From Dyella sp. SG609 (lineage in GTDB: Bacteria > Pseudomonadota > Gammaproteobacteria > Xanthomonadales > Rhodanobacteraceae), in assembly GCF_012275375.1 (NCBI RefSeq), contig NZ_JAAZQJ010000002.1:186001-250000 (forward strand): DNA of 64,000 nt, in the 5' to 3' direction. This document shows, piece by piece, positions 20,101-27,607 of this stretch (positions are counted from its first letter, which is position 1; each line of letters begins with the position of its first letter). The notes under the pieces were generated by a model. That model made no database searches. It worked only from the letters and a program-made list of their open reading frames with translations, and had not been told where the DNA came from. Made by a program: the position numbers and the translations under genes.

Positions 20101-23100
20101 ATGGTCTGCGCCGGTCGCCGCGGCGGCAGCCAGTGTGGCACCGAGCGCCATATTGGAAGCGGTCGTTCCGGCAGCCAGTGCCGCGAGAGCCGCGGTGCTG
20201 ACCAAGGCGCCATAGGCGTGCGTGGCTACTACGCGGCCGTTGGCGTCATACGACTGCTGGGTTACCGCCCCCATGGCCGAACCCGGCTGGCCTGCCGGGG
20301 TGATGGTGAAGACGGCTTCGTTGGCTTCGTTGTAGATCGTGTACGTCGTGGCGCCGTTGCCGTCGGTCGATGCGACGAGGTTGTCGTTGGCGTCGTAAGC
20401 GTACGTGGTGGTGATCTGGAGTCCTGTCGGATCCACGATCTTCCGGGTCAACCGGCCAAGGTTGTCGTAGACGTACTTGGTTGTGCTGGCTGCATCGGTG
20501 CCGCCAGCCACCGTGGTGGTCAATACGTGGCCGGCGCCGTCGTACGTATATGCCGTGACGAGTGCGGAACCACCAGACTGGGATCCCTCCGTCTTGCTCA
20601 GGACGTTGCCATCGGCATCGTAAGTGTAGCTGGTGATCGTACCGGCCGGGCTCGTCGTGCTGAGCAGGCGACCTTCGCCGTCATAGAGATTGGAAGTGGT
20701 GAGCGCAAGGCCTGCCGGGTCGACGGTTTCGCTGAGCAAGCGTCCATCGGCATCGTATATGTAGGCGACCTTGTGGCCAGTGGCATCGACGACCGTGCTC
20801 AGATGGCCATTCGCGTCATAGGTGTTGGTGGTGATTTTTCCGGCCGCATCCTTGGTGGTCAGCAGCCGGTTTTCGTCGTCGTAGGTGTAAGTCGTGGTAT
20901 TACCGGCACTGTCTGCCGTACTCAGCGTATTGCCGAGCATATCCTTGGTGATCTGGGTAACGACGCCAGCGGGCGTCGTGATGGTGGTTACCAGGCCTGA
21001 GTCGTTGTACTGATAGGTGGTGACGCCACCGGCGGCGTCGATCTGCTTCACCACCCGGTCGTAGCGATCGTAGTTCGCCTGGGTCGTGCGGAGCTGGCCG
21101 TCGACGACCTGACTGGTTACAACCTGGCGAGACGAGACATCGTAGCTGTAGCTGATCGTCTGCCCACGTGCATCGGTGCGGCTGATCACCCGGCCGAACG
21201 CGTCGTAAGCCACTTGAGAAGTCTGGGATGCAGTGCCTCCGGCGTCGTCCGTTTCGCTGACGCGCTGCCCGCGCTGGTCATAGCGATACTGCGTAATTGA
21301 GCTATTGCTTGCGCTGGGCGTGCTGCCCGGGTTGCTCAGCTGGCTGGTGACCTTTACCAGATCGCCGAAGGCGTCGTACTCATTGGCAATGACGTAGCCG
21401 TCGCCATCGGTGGTCGAGGCCACCTGCCCATTGGCGGTATACACCGTCGCGATATGGTTATTGGCATCGCCAGCGGCGTTCGGCAACGCGGCAACCGCAT
21501 CAGCCACCTGGGCCAGCGTCGCACTGCCCGCATTGAGTTCGGCCCCGGTTCCCGAGCCCCCGGTAATCAAGCTCAGCTGACTGGCATAGGCCGTGGTTGA
21601 AGTTGCCTCGCCAAAAGCGTTGTAGCTGTACGCAGTGACGCTGCCCAGCAAATTCGGGGTTCCGCCGCTCGACTGGCCCTGCACGCGATAAGCCAGGCGC
21701 CCAGCGTCGTCGTAGTAGTACCAGATGCTGTTGCCCTGGCCATCGGTGGTCTGCACCAATTGGCCATCCGCGTTATACGCATTCGTAGTGACAGCGCCGG
21801 TACCGTCGGTTGCCGTCAGCACATCGCCATAGGCGTCATAAGTCGCGGTGCGGGTGCTGTCATTCGTAACTACGAGATTATTGCCTTGCCAAACCGAGGA
21901 CGTCGAATGTGTATTAAGTAAATTTCCCGCTCCGTCGTACGAATAAGTCACCTTCGTGGAAGCCGAGCCGTAGACGTAGTCCATCTCCACCAGACGATTA
22001 CTTGCATCGTAATAACGATGCACAACTTTGCTTTCACCTTGCCTGTAACTGTTCAAGGTGAGGAAATCCGTAAAGCTCGGAATATTCGCGATCTGATCGG
22101 AAGTAAGCGGTGCTGAACCCTTCAGCTCCAAGAAGCGCGTGGTGTAACCCGGTATAAATGTCGTCTCAAGATGGGCATAAACCGTCAGGTAGCCGCCCGC
22201 ATCGATCACACCGATCAAGCGATTCTGCCGATCGTAGTATTGGTGCGTCACTTGGTCCGAATTGCTGGCCGGCACGGCGGCCTGGATAGCTGAAAGTGCC
22301 GGGGCCCCACCAAGTGCTGCGCGCTGACCCGCTGTCAAAGGCGTCGCATAAGTCGTGAGGAGAGTCGGGTTGCCTGCATTATCGTAACTTGTGGTCGTCA
22401 CGTATCCCGATGCATCAATGGTCGCAACTGCGCGATTGCCTACGTCATAGACCGTCTGCGTCAGGCGATCGCCACTGCTGTCCACCATGGCCGCATGCAG
22501 CGCCGACCATGTCACCGGTGTCGCGAGGACGCTCCGCTGCGTCGCGGTCAAGGAAGTAGCGTAAGCCTTGCTAGCCAGCACATTGCCCGCGCCATCGTAG
22601 GTTTTCGTTATGACATTACCCGCGGCGTCGATAGTCGCCACGAGCCTTCCGGCTTCGTCGTAGACCGAATCGGCAACTCGATCTTCAGCGCTCGCCGCAG
22701 GCAGCGGCAATGCCTCGGGTTTCGCTGCTGTCAATGCCCCGGCGCTGATCCATCCGGCGATGTTGATCGTGGTCGCGTAGGCAATTGCACGAACGATTCG
22801 TCCGTCGTTATCCCGCAGGTATTGCGTCACCGCGCCAGCGGCATCCACTACTCCGCTCGCCAGTCCGTCTGCGTCATAGAAGGTGAAGACAGCCCTTCCC
22901 GCGGGATCGATGGCGGCGACAGGCTGGCCTGCGGCGTCATAGAGATACGAAGTGATACGCGAAGCGTTTCCAGCGGCAGCCTGAGTTTGGCTGATCAGCT
23001 GACCTCTGCTGTTTCTAAGCTCGGTCGTCGCCAGGCCGTTGGCCTGGGTAATGACCACGGTGCTCAGGCTGTCCGCATATGCGTAGGTGGTGATTCCCGC

Positions 23101-24882
23101 GGAATCCGCAGTGCTGATCAGGCGCCCCAAACCGTCATATGCGTAACTGCTGGTGAGCGTCAGAGTATTGCGATCCGGCTCGGTTCTTCGGATGACCTGT
23201 AGCAGGCGACCGCTTGCATCGTAAACATACTCAGTGAAAACCGAGCTGTAGCCGACCAGGCCGGCAGTAATACCGCTGCCATCGCTATTTACCGCTCCCC
23301 AAGCCGTGCTCGAAGCGAGCAATCCGCGAACGTCGTAGGCGTATTGAGTAAGCGTGGTTTTTGCGAGCGTTGCTTGCACCGCACCGCTGGCCACCCAGGC
23401 CTGCAGATCGGCCAGGACAGGAGGCGTGCCCGTCGTCAGCGACGTCACGTCATACTGCGCCCCCAGATAGGTCCGCACAGCACTGACCACACTCGCCCCC
23501 GACGCAATCGTCGAATAATCCTGCTCCGTCACCGCCCCTACCGGATCGACCACAAAACACAGCCGATCACTGGCGTCATAAACGTAATACGTCGTCTGCG
23601 CCCCGCTCGCCGCCACATACCCCGGCTGCCCCACCGTTCCCTGCGCCGCCACCGCATACGTGGTCTTGGTAAGCACCTTCCCATCCGCGTTATAGGTGTA
23701 GCCGACGGTATGCCCCGTCGCATCCACCACGCTCAGCAGATTCCCGTCCGCGTCATAGCTGTACCGCGTCGACGCCCCATTGGCATCGATCGACTGCAGC
23801 AGGTTGCCGTTGGCGTCATAGCTGTACTGCGTCGTCGGATTCGCGCCGTTGACCGCCGGCTCCTTCACCTGCACGAGGCGGCCCGAGGCGTCGTAGCCGT
23901 AGCTCCACACCTGCCCCAGCCCATTCGTCACCGTGGTGACGTCGCCGCCCAGGTCGTAGCCGATATTCACCGTCTGCGCCGCGGCGCCGGTGCCCGTGGT
24001 GGCGCTGGCAAGGCGATAGACGCCGTTCGCATCCTGCACATAGGTGTAGCTCGCCACCGTGCCATCGCTCTGCGTGACGGAGGCGATGCGATCGCTGCTG
24101 CCGTCGTACGTATAGGTGGTGGTGTAGCTGCCGGTGCCGGCGCTGTTGGTATCCGATGCCAGCGTGGTGGTGACGGTGCTCAGGCGTCCCTGCGTGTCGT
24201 ACGCGTAAATCACCTGTTGCCGCGTCACCGCCGTCGTCTGGCCCGGCGGGATCTCGGTGATGGAAAGGCCGGTGAGCTGGCCGGCGTCGTTGTAGGAAAG
24301 CGTGAGGGTGTCGCCATCGTCGGCGGCGATCTGCGACAAGCGGCCGCCGGTATAGCTGAAGCTGTAGCTCGCGCCAGTCTGCGTATTGGTCAGTTTCTGC
24401 AGCTGGCCATTGCTGTCGTAGGTTTCCTGCAGGCTGTGCGCGCTGTCGGTCCAGGTCCAGGTGGACGTGCCGGCGTCCCAGGCCAGGCGGTCTTCGGAGC
24501 CGCTCTGTCCGGTGCTGACATAGGCGCCAAGCGTAGCGTCGTAGGCGTAGGCGACGGCGGAGCCGTCGTCGTCCGTGCGTGTCACCGTGCTGCCGGCCGC
24601 ATTGAGCGTGCCGCTCAATCCGCCGACATGGCGCGTGAAGCCGAGCAGCCAGCCGTGGTTGCTCGCCTGCTGGCTGTTGTATGTCCGCAGGAAGTTCAGC
24701 GGCGTGCCGTCGAACAGCAGCGATTCGTCCTGTCCCTGCAACACCAGGTTGCCGGACGCGATATTCGCGTACTGCATGCCATGGGCCTGCCCCAGCGAAG
24801 CGGCTCCGCCTTGCGTCTGGCCCAGTTGGCTCAGCGACGTGTTGGTGAGGCCCAGCCCATTCCCTGCGATGACAGCGACCAT
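8122..24882 (-). CDS. Giant RHS/YD-repeat polymorphic toxin (5586 residues)
   Basis: An uninterrupted 16.8-kb gene with GGGAG six bases before its ATG. Residues 1-100 resemble the N-terminal domain of secreted RHS proteins (IASGNLVLQGQDESLLFDG) and lack a signal peptide. Most of the protein to about 4600 is tandem YD repeats of the YDAxGRL type, expected to form a large beta-shell cocoon. A duplicated module at about 3800-4130, each half opening QPTNPxFxxG, resembles a carbohydrate-binding fold. A LysM motif follows (YVVQAGDTLKSIAQAVYG, about 4668), then a Pro-rich stretch, a membrane helix (about 4757-4780) and an Ala/Gly-rich segment. Two copies of a YDxMNPLxxWN motif lie near 5005-5055. 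The last 130 residues form the variable tip; D5495, D5509 and K5511 (DY...DFK) suggest a PD-(D/E)xK-like nuclease. No PAAR, VgrG or canonical DPxG cleavage motif was seen. Export route is unknown. The tip is AT-richer than the core. Confidence 0.92.
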   Translation of the reverse strand: MVAVIAGNGLGLTNTSLSQLGQTQGGAASLGQAHGMQYANIASGNLVLQGQDESLLFDGTPLNFLRTYNSQQASNHGWLLGFTRHVGGLSGTLNAAGSTVTRTDDDGSAVAYAYDATLGAYVSTGQSGSEDRLAWDAGTSTWTWTDSAHSLQETYDSNGQLQKLTNTQTGASYSFSYTGGRLSQIAADDGDTLTLSYNDAGQLTGLSITEIPPGQTTAVTRQQVIYAYDTQGRLSTVTTTLASDTNSAGTGSYTTTYTYDGSSDRIASVTQSDGTVASYTYVQDANGVYRLASATTGTGAAAQTVNIGYDLGGDVTTVTNGLGQVWSYGYDASGRLVQVKEPAVNGANPTTQYSYDANGNLLQSIDANGASTRYSYDADGNLLSVVDATGHTVGYTYNADGKVLTKTTYAVAAQGTVGQPGYVAASGAQTTYYVYDASDRLCFVVDPVGAVTEQDYSTIASGASVVSAVRTYLGAQYDVTSLTTGTPPVLADLQAWVASGAVQATLAKTTLTQYAYDVRGLLASSTAWGAVNSDGSGITAGLVGYSSVFTEYVYDASGRLLQVIRRTEPDRNTLTLTSSYAYDGLGRLISTADSAGITTYAYADSLSTVVITQANGLATTELRNSRGQLISQTQAAAGNASRITSYLYDAAGQPVAAIDPAGRAVFTFYDADGLASGVVDAAGAVTQYLRDNDGRIVRAIAYATTINIAGWISAGALTAAKPEALPLPAASAEDRVADSVYDEAGRLVATIDAAGNVITKTYDGAGNVLASKAYATSLTATQRSVLATPVTWSALHAAMVDSSGDRLTQTVYDVGNRAVATIDASGYVTTTSYDNAGNPTLLTTYATPLTAGQRAALGGAPALSAIQAAVPASNSDQVTHQYYDRQNRLIGVIDAGGYLTVYAHLETTFIPGYTTRFLELKGSAPLTSDQIANIPSFTDFLTLNSYRQGESKVVHRYYDASNRLVEMDYVYGSASTKVTYSYDGAGNLLNTHSTSSVWQGNNLVVTNDSTRTATYDAYGDVLTATDGTGAVTTNAYNADGQLVQTTDGQGNSIWYYYDDAGRLAYRVQGQSSGGTPNLLGSVTAYSYNAFGEATSTTAYASQLSLITGGSGTGAELNAGSATLAQVADAVAALPNAAGDANNHIATVYTANGQVASTTDGDGYVIANEYDAFGDLVKVTSQLSNPGSTPSASNSSITQYRYDQRGQRVSETDDAGGTASQTSQVAYDAFGRVISRTDARGQTISYSYDVSSRQVVTSQVVDGQLRTTQANYDRYDRVVKQIDAAGGVTTYQYNDSGLVTTITTPAGVVTQITKDMLGNTLSTADSAGNTTTYTYDDENRLLTTKDAAGKITTNTYDANGHLSTVVDATGHKVAYIYDADGRLLSETVDPAGLALTTSNLYDGEGRLLSTTSPAGTITSYTYDADGNVLSKTEGSQSGGSALVTAYTYDGAGHVLTTTVAGGTDAASTTKYVYDNLGRLTRKIVDPTGLQITTTYAYDANDNLVASTDGNGATTYTIYNEANEAVFTITPAGQPGSAMGAVTQQSYDANGRVVATHAYGALVSTAALAALAAGTTASNMALGATLAAAAATGADHVSYVVYDADGHVRFAIDPLGNVAETRYNTLGQVGAKLAYATPIAPSAALKLALSEGTAQIADVQAALTAAGDADVNAHATYTYYDANGRVVYSITVAEGYGVTGGHITQFAYDAAGRVVKQTSYGTLLETQYFGGTATTSSLDFIVPRTQTPLSTSTTQYVYDQAGRQVAVVDPLGNASYTFYDAAGNVEATVDAAGAIIAYARDDLGRAINQTGYATTISTSGWLANGVVSVNLQSVLPTAKPLLDRVVATTYDAAGRVQTVTDGYSVGSGTWQYDENNDPSTQSSGYTNGSVTSYYYDAAGRLVQQMAVDRGGNANPRVNRYYYDANGRLTGALDADWYLTTNEYDAAGHLVGTHAYALQADTETNADVLQNLIIQPSDDDRSTKRYFDAFGQVVGEFDGEYFTQYTYDLDGQQLTQQRYNRSVRGLADDSLAGVMAALVGASSRSSSRTYDAYGQLATEQNEEGTVTRYSYDLAGRLKSTTVADGTADARTVTLVRWGSGNILSQTDGAGIETRYEYDLAGHQTLATDALGNRTWYVYDAAGRRNYTVHSMESDVDGLMGEVVETDYNAFGEISASIVYSSRFSMADGYPPTIAKLQAFKSAELAGDNPDQITLYVRDGLGNLVEVISGDQYSVTYSYNGVGDSHTATVAYDGNGDEHVYLYQYNGFGERIWASDQFDSRISHYEYNARGLLISRSDGVEGNGWSVSDRYSSDPGPSNVAFDYDAFGELISATDGNEVTTTYTYDHLGHRISQAQSVDGLQRETHTDYDAYDRVIAETSAMGRVTTYTYDDALRSVVVTAPGNIVTSTTRNREGQVVASTGAAGYTTTYRYDGAGRLLEMDNPDGSVATNSYDGDGRLVRTVDAAGHVTAYTYDDAGRVVVKTVDPDGLNLRVVSTYDGAGLKIAETDASGVLTTYAYDGNGKLAVMIQDPGTGTDHLNLRTEYYYDAANDITTVWRGGSQVLSGQGSTQYNYDALGRATDTYPDTGGRNDVSTTYDANGNVTSQGTSFDGYNPYFFYNEANQLIYQVNPVGDKTYGGEGTQPPYGLVTQRSYNADGQLVSIRRYKNLLPSYQYDSTTPRQPQLATSDDDAVSYLVYNTAGQLQFTIDPSGMVTELRYNAAGQVTETIVYGTALHPAGALASALAAGTATSADVATALQSAGASESTAQVTYTYYDAMGRVRFSARAVSSSEASVIEHRYDGDGNAIEDIAYGALLPLSAFNAGTSADAVAQLVATSGAHITRHVFDGAGREAYGIDANGYVTEKRYDGDGRLAWTLTYANAIAPSTWDASGVSAAVAQANPGASDVRASGLVYDAAGNVSKTLDSLSGSVSGTYTYDARGLKTSFTNKDGQTWLYQYDSSGNLIQQTSPSVVVGRIVDGQYAMDWRPIVTTYEYDADGFLTRSTVDDGQYAARYLQYNNDYQGHSVLTVDQSPANIYNPTTHAVDETSTSQWTYATYDDNSHLLVTKDAAGRHTYAIYTADDRLAYTVDASGYVTGYQYDVHGNQTVVTRYANALDLQAMSEGAWSADNPLTLSQLQSELTTSSDDRSIVTTYDRLGRKVAVTQPAVTYTRSDGSTATGSPVTTYTYDAYGNLSSQSTLVEGDPASGDAVWATTFNYYDALGHKTVSVDPQGYVTSWTYDAYGDAVSITEWATPIATAGLVAGGAPPALPGASGADRTSTCTYNSLGQKSSESVLRTYIDASGATVHGFVTTSYVYDGEGRVMMTTQGGRTITTQYDALGRILLVSSPQEKVLVSNWQALLAANPALDLTSDSLYINTSQWVTYNYDAFGNRLLTMQASMNGSQTLMTYSRYDGQGHATATLTVGSGELVDWSSSKARYMTYDNAGHLRQTFWTQDGNDGSTTHIVSTSTYDLDDHLLSTSVQRIGALAPDLATSTAYNAFGEAIGTGDGVTLNGITVYDEAGRAVTVTDPKTGVVHTYGYNLAGQLITDTVPLTGGTGTATTFYTRDLDGRATAVQAPSNSAASGSNAALAASYDRWGNVVSSTDATGQTTTYTYSERNQVLTQTGAAVAVVDAHGNSTTTTTVKTSGYDVDGNLTLSIDENGNTSRTIYDAVGQVVKTVDGTGAASYTAYDLYGREVAEQSGTGHITFKNLDNLGRTVQQGDFELSADGTTRSAVWQQAYVLDQAGNRLISYDGLGAAYLQTGDATNAAKHANYYGYDSQGRVIWSQDAAQRAASQANQHGGVGQAWTQQPTNPNFSDGLNGWQADPGWSSVGSTACFSGQTASGAGAMTNLNRVPVVPGQTVTARGQFQVIGEHGGGAVQILWFDANGNFISAPYNNDILSAGRGIGYSTQTATAPAGAAWMGFGINAINYNIASSVYCYGVSMDYVPPAGAIMLAPDGQLVVSLPNGTFTPQPTNPDFENGDSGWDKGAGWSIHTQDNTSNGSWVGGYGGNGSGYMVNRDHVPVTAGQTISASVQVSLYLSPSGAAAAGAVAIQWFDASGNLISTSQGNLISTDRRGAWKNSSVTASAPPGAAYAALAVFGYANGIGAASFDAAVWNYQYVPQVPTGVIQNTFVYDRSGNLVSQINANGDSETWDRDAYGRVVHHVDMSGAAYNYSYDQSSGLLLGESDNWSPTPQNASVPPYVTAATSPNSSTNTYYANGQLATQTFADGSVYSYSYDANGNQTRQEVVTKDGNGKSIHTVTQTTYDSHNRISHVVVTDVLTSTTTLDETYRYDAAGNRREVTATSGSTTVDAWYTYDGVNRVQVSAGALQNGNIVVTASSSSYALGYDAVGNVVTRTTVNAAGHTLVQSSHYDDRNEMVRADYAVDITAGGSFNGIAETRSYDAAGHVLVINQFYALGTTLDQRPNTKGDPDDIDGNTGTGADVGGRLSGATVSRYDSVGRLAEQQNFTRLSGWDGSGTDNLPTTLPGPDDTTYGGLTLDNAVVYAGANASAGYDAMGNVVSYQYRDAGGRVDQYTITYLRKDSYLEAATTGQNISNTPNVRPTTDESYYDSRGNRVAIAQHTQYAGGTVRDTVRVFGYDGNGQIVSRRDGTANGSTIDQGANPGHQNQHFVYVMGEQVAQYDEGGTLNVLDRVTAFSSSEGGPGGYVVQAGDTLKSIAQAVYGNASLWYVIAQANAMSSDNDLSIGQDLTIPVVSTNVNDATTFKPYNPSDITGSTTPSLPTIAPPPPPSQHHCNALAMIVVIAVVVIVTYYAGPQVSSFLYEQLAAAGVEVTATTAAAVSVASAAAAAAAGNAAGQIAGDITGVHQGFSWGEVGQSALSAAATAGVTSGLQGSTAFTAGVDSAGQPVLNGWGQALQGAGSYAGDVIASKITGQPTHFSWAGLVSNSLANRTSGALGDTVASMGINQYGDSDYLQRLESRALGDVVRKVTGSALGDNHVPSWQQIGEDVAGNALAMGVTSEFPLRAQADEPSGASRQQVSVGGAYDPMNPLSRWNGQGGQSGLAIGLPTQVAAYDSMNPLTLWNSQAGQDELAYELRAQSAMDDSPQVAAVDERYAQAAPGNGYGVTNTALVANQVRTSEGAIAYSAMHLNGSSGPYVNFLETPDGSWVGAGGPAMPAESGNYAFDGLSRDNYTWFTGTPDWSGASSVAWKGVPYAMPAISELEGVSVTTDVSDTFLGSGDPVSLQAALGTEPQVGAMPMPGVAFPWSNLVSSLTGRSEEPSFRATPYTPWNAMYDNAEVMAHSTPRDANGVPVVAMPGLTAAPGVLKRLGDYWAALTAEDNGVTLQGINPFTQGSRMGMEVKNDRLELGVSVVTAPVFGLESAGQVAVREVLAESVLSARGPWFSSSMSLSERQAELATVDTWMARPEGAWQFDFAEDSAQRITIRSVPNTIADAGNAEAIGRTGFQMNPSGPTTLFARDPVDIAAQQRLNVIDGDRAAYAPGEAGAAAEMENYLGGTLERAPSGTSADYLVTSGDFSGARIDFKLTPDSFAQADKINMYFDKTFPKFSQSFADKLAAPNGVDMMPFDTRFLTPTNRGTLFDFVNNLPVSSQKKVIYLVH

Positions 24883-25096
24883 GCGTATCTCCCGGATAAA
24901 ACATTGAGGAGGACGCGATTTCTTGCGTCCACTACAAGGTCAATCCAGGAGTTGGGGAAAAAGTTTAGGGCTGGATGCGAATTAGCTTCGCAAAACAGCG
25001 AAGCCGATTTTGTCGGACGGAGCTTGGAGGTAAGAAATTACATCGGAAAGCCACGCAAGCAACTGATTTAAAATAAATCACTGGCCGCGACCGAAC
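24883..25096. other. Intergenic region upstream of the Rhs gene, with a hairpin
   Basis: A 214-base gap downstream of the TonB receptor gene and upstream of the Rhs gene. It contains a perfect 7-base-stem hairpin, GCTTCGC-AAAACA-GCGAAGC, at about 24984-25003. It has no T-run on the minus strand, so it is not a standard terminator for the receptor gene. No clear sigma-70 promoter for the Rhs gene was found. Confidence 0.5.
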
Positions 25097-27505
25097 TCAG
25101 AAGTCGTAAACCCCCGTCACCATCGCCATCCGCCCCTGCCGCACCGGCACGAAGCTCTGGTCGGCATTGACCGCATACAAGGTGCGGTCGAACAGATTGC
25201 GCAAGCCCAGCGTCAAGCGCCAATCCCCACCGTAGTAGGTGACATTGGCATCCACGCTCGCCTGCCCCGGCAGATCGAAATAGCCGCCGCCCTGCAGGCG
25301 CCCCACGCTGCGGCTGCGCGCGGAAACGCCCGCCGCCACGCCCCACGAGCGCAGCGATTCGCGCTGGAAGCGGTAGTTGGCCCAGGCGCTGAGCAAGTGC
25401 CGCGGCGCCGCCACCGGTTGCGTGCCATCGTCGTTGCGGATGTGCGCATGGGTGTAATTGAGCACGCCTTCCAGTCCGCGCGTGATCTGGCCGGTGAACT
25501 CCACTTCCACGCCGTGGTTGGTCTGACCGGGTCCAGGCGTGGCGAAGTACGGCGGCTCCGGCGCGATGTAATCCACGCTGTGGTCCAGCGTGATGCGATA
25601 CCAGGCCACGTTGAGCCGCGCGCGCTGCTGGAACAGGTCGATGCGCGTGCCCGCTTCCCATTGGCGCGATTTCGCCGGCGGCAGCGGCTGGCCGTCCTCG
25701 CCCAGCAGCGAATTGGCCTGGAAGCCGGAGGTGTGGTTGACGTACAGCGCCACTTCCGGCGTCGCTTTGAACAGCACGCCCGCCTTCGGCACCCACTGGT
25801 TCTTGCGCAGGCGGCGCGGGCTGCCGTCGGCCCAGGACGTGGACAGCTCGTACGAGGTGCGCCGCAGCGCCAGCAGCACGTCCCAGCGTTCGCCCAGCGC
25901 GAGCTGGTCCTGCAGGAACAGGCCGGTCTCGGTGGTCCAGTCGCCGCCGCCCAGGGCCTGCACGAAGGCCGCGTCGTCGGTGCTCACGCGCGCACTCGGC
26001 AGCGCCGCATTGGTGAACAGGTTGTAGGACTGCGAAGGGCCCACCTTCAGCGTGTCGCGCTGGCGGTCGCGGCCGGCCTTGGTGCGCGCGTAGTCGACGC
26101 CCAGCACCACGGTGTGGGTGATGTCGCCCTGCTCGAACACGCCGGTGAGGTCGTTCTGCAAGGTGTAGAACGCATCCGAGTAGCGGAACGTGCGCGCGGT
26201 GGCGTCGACGTCGCCGGTCAGATAGCCGTCCGTCAAGGACCAGCCCTGCCCGCTGGTGCGCTGCTTCACGTACTGGCCGCGGCTGCGGAAGGTCCAGTGG
26301 CTGTCCAGGCCCTGTTCCAGCGTGAACACGGCGCGGTTGGTGCGATAAGTCGAATGGTCGCCGGGGTTGCCGGTCAGGATGCCGTACGGCGACATCGCGG
26401 CCAGCGTATCGCCGAGCAGCACCGTGTGGTCCGGCCCCGGCACGCGGTTGGTGACCAGCTCGTAGCCCAGGGTGAAGCGCGTGGCATCGCGCTCCCAGCC
26501 CAGCGATGGCGCGAAGTACGCGCTGCGCTGGCCGCGATAGCCCTGCGCGCTGCGGTCGGCGTGGTTGCCGGCGGCGACCAGGCGGTAGGTCCAGCCGCCG
26601 CCGTTGCCGAGCGCGCCAGCCAGATCCACGCCCAGGCGCGCGCCGTCGTAACGCCCCAGCGACCAGCTGAGCTGGCGCACCGGGTCGCTCTGCGGCCGCT
26701 TCATCACCACGTTCACCAGGCCGCCGAAATTGTTGTTGACCGAGGCGTCGCCGAGGATCGCCTCCGGCCCTTTAAGCACTTCGATGCGCTCGATGCCGAT
26801 CAGCGGCGGCAGGTCTTCGGTGCGCGCGACGCCGTTGGGCATGCCGTCGGTCATGCCGTTGCCGGCGTTGAAGCCGCGGATGCGGAACAGCGCGGGGCCG
26901 TCGAAGCCGTCCATGTACTGCACGCCGGCCACGTTGCGCACGGCGTCGGCCACGGTCACCGCCTGCTGCGTGTCCATCAGGTCGCGGGTGACCACGCTCA
27001 CCGACTGCGGCACCTTCGCCAGCGGCGTATCGGTGCGCGTGGCCGCGCTGGTGGAGCCGGCGCGGTAGCCCACGTCGCCGATCAGGGTGCCCTGCACCTG
27101 GATCGCCGCCAGCGAGGCGACGATCGGCACGCTGGGCTTGGCCTCCAGCAGGCTGCTGCGGTAATAGCTGGCCGCCACCGGCATGGGGCGGCGCTTGACC
27201 ACCACGGTGCCGGCGTCCACCGCCTCGTACTCCAGGCCGGTGCCGCGCAGCAGTTCGGCCATGCCCTGTTCCAGCGTGAGCGCGCCGGCGGCGCCTTCGC
27301 TGCGCAGGTCCATGATCGCCTGGCCCGCGGTCAGCACCTGCACATTGGCCTGCTTGCCGAACGCGATCAGCGCGCTGGACAGCGGCTGGGCGGGAATCGC
27401 GAAGTCCACCGTGACGCGCGTCGGCGCGGGCTCCGCCCAGGCGGCGGCGATGGCGAGCGACAGCGCGAAGCTGCCGCCGAACCATGAAAGCGCGCGCCGA
27501 ACCAT
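25097..27505 (-). CDS. TonB-dependent siderophore receptor with STN signalling domain (FecA/FpvA type)
   Basis: Outer-membrane receptor, 802 residues from the ATG at 27505. Order: signal peptide ending AAAWA near 24; STN domain (about 33-105) containing FAIPAQPLSSALIAFGKQAN; a linker; plug domain (about 155-265) with VPQSVSVVTRDLMDTQQAVT and IERIEVLKGPEAILGD; then a 22-strand barrel ending VTGVYDF with the aromatic C-terminal residue. The STN domain and the upstream sigma/FecR pair indicate cell-surface signalling induced by the bound ferric siderophore. The frame is open another 56 codons upstream, but those codons do not look like a signal sequence. The particular siderophore cannot be read from sequence. 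Confidence 0.93.
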   Translation of the reverse strand: MVRRALSWFGGSFALSLAIAAAWAEPAPTRVTVDFAIPAQPLSSALIAFGKQANVQVLTAGQAIMDLRSEGAAGALTLEQGMAELLRGTGLEYEAVDAGTVVVKRRPMPVAASYYRSSLLEAKPSVPIVASLAAIQVQGTLIGDVGYRAGSTSAATRTDTPLAKVPQSVSVVTRDLMDTQQAVTVADAVRNVAGVQYMDGFDGPALFRIRGFNAGNGMTDGMPNGVARTEDLPPLIGIERIEVLKGPEAILGDASVNNNFGGLVNVVMKRPQSDPVRQLSWSLGRYDGARLGVDLAGALGNGGGWTYRLVAAGNHADRSAQGYRGQRSAYFAPSLGWERDATRFTLGYELVTNRVPGPDHTVLLGDTLAAMSPYGILTGNPGDHSTYRTNRAVFTLEQGLDSHWTFRSRGQYVKQRTSGQGWSLTDGYLTGDVDATARTFRYSDAFYTLQNDLTGVFEQGDITHTVVLGVDYARTKAGRDRQRDTLKVGPSQSYNLFTNAALPSARVSTDDAAFVQALGGGDWTTETGLFLQDQLALGERWDVLLALRRTSYELSTSWADGSPRRLRKNQWVPKAGVLFKATPEVALYVNHTSGFQANSLLGEDGQPLPPAKSRQWEAGTRIDLFQQRARLNVAWYRITLDHSVDYIAPEPPYFATPGPGQTNHGVEVEFTGQITRGLEGVLNYTHAHIRNDDGTQPVAAPRHLLSAWANYRFQRESLRSWGVAAGVSARSRSVGRLQGGGYFDLPGQASVDANVTYYGGDWRLTLGLRNLFDRTLYAVNADQSFVPVRQGRMAMVTGVYDF

Positions 27506-27607
27506 GCGGTGTTCAATCCCCCCGGACTGCGATGTCCTAAAGGCCGAAGTCTGGCATGGGACGCCACATACACCAAGGCCGCGATTGTGAAGAGCGGCCC
27601 TGCCTTG

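Noticed and set aside
8122-24882. Regular repeats in the Rhs gene as a CRISPR or tandem DNA array
   Set aside because: The periodicity is of encoded YD motifs with variable DNA, not identical repeats with spacers.
24979-25004. PIP-box-like TTCGC-N16-TTCGC upstream of the Rhs gene, which would link it to type III secretion
   Set aside because: The spacing is 16, not 15, and both halves belong to a local hairpin; no suitable -10 follows. Not enough to claim HrpX-type control.
25397-27487. Plus-strand frame of 696 codons opposite the TonB receptor gene
   Set aside because: Shadow of a GC-rich gene; the minus strand carries unmistakable STN, plug and barrel features.
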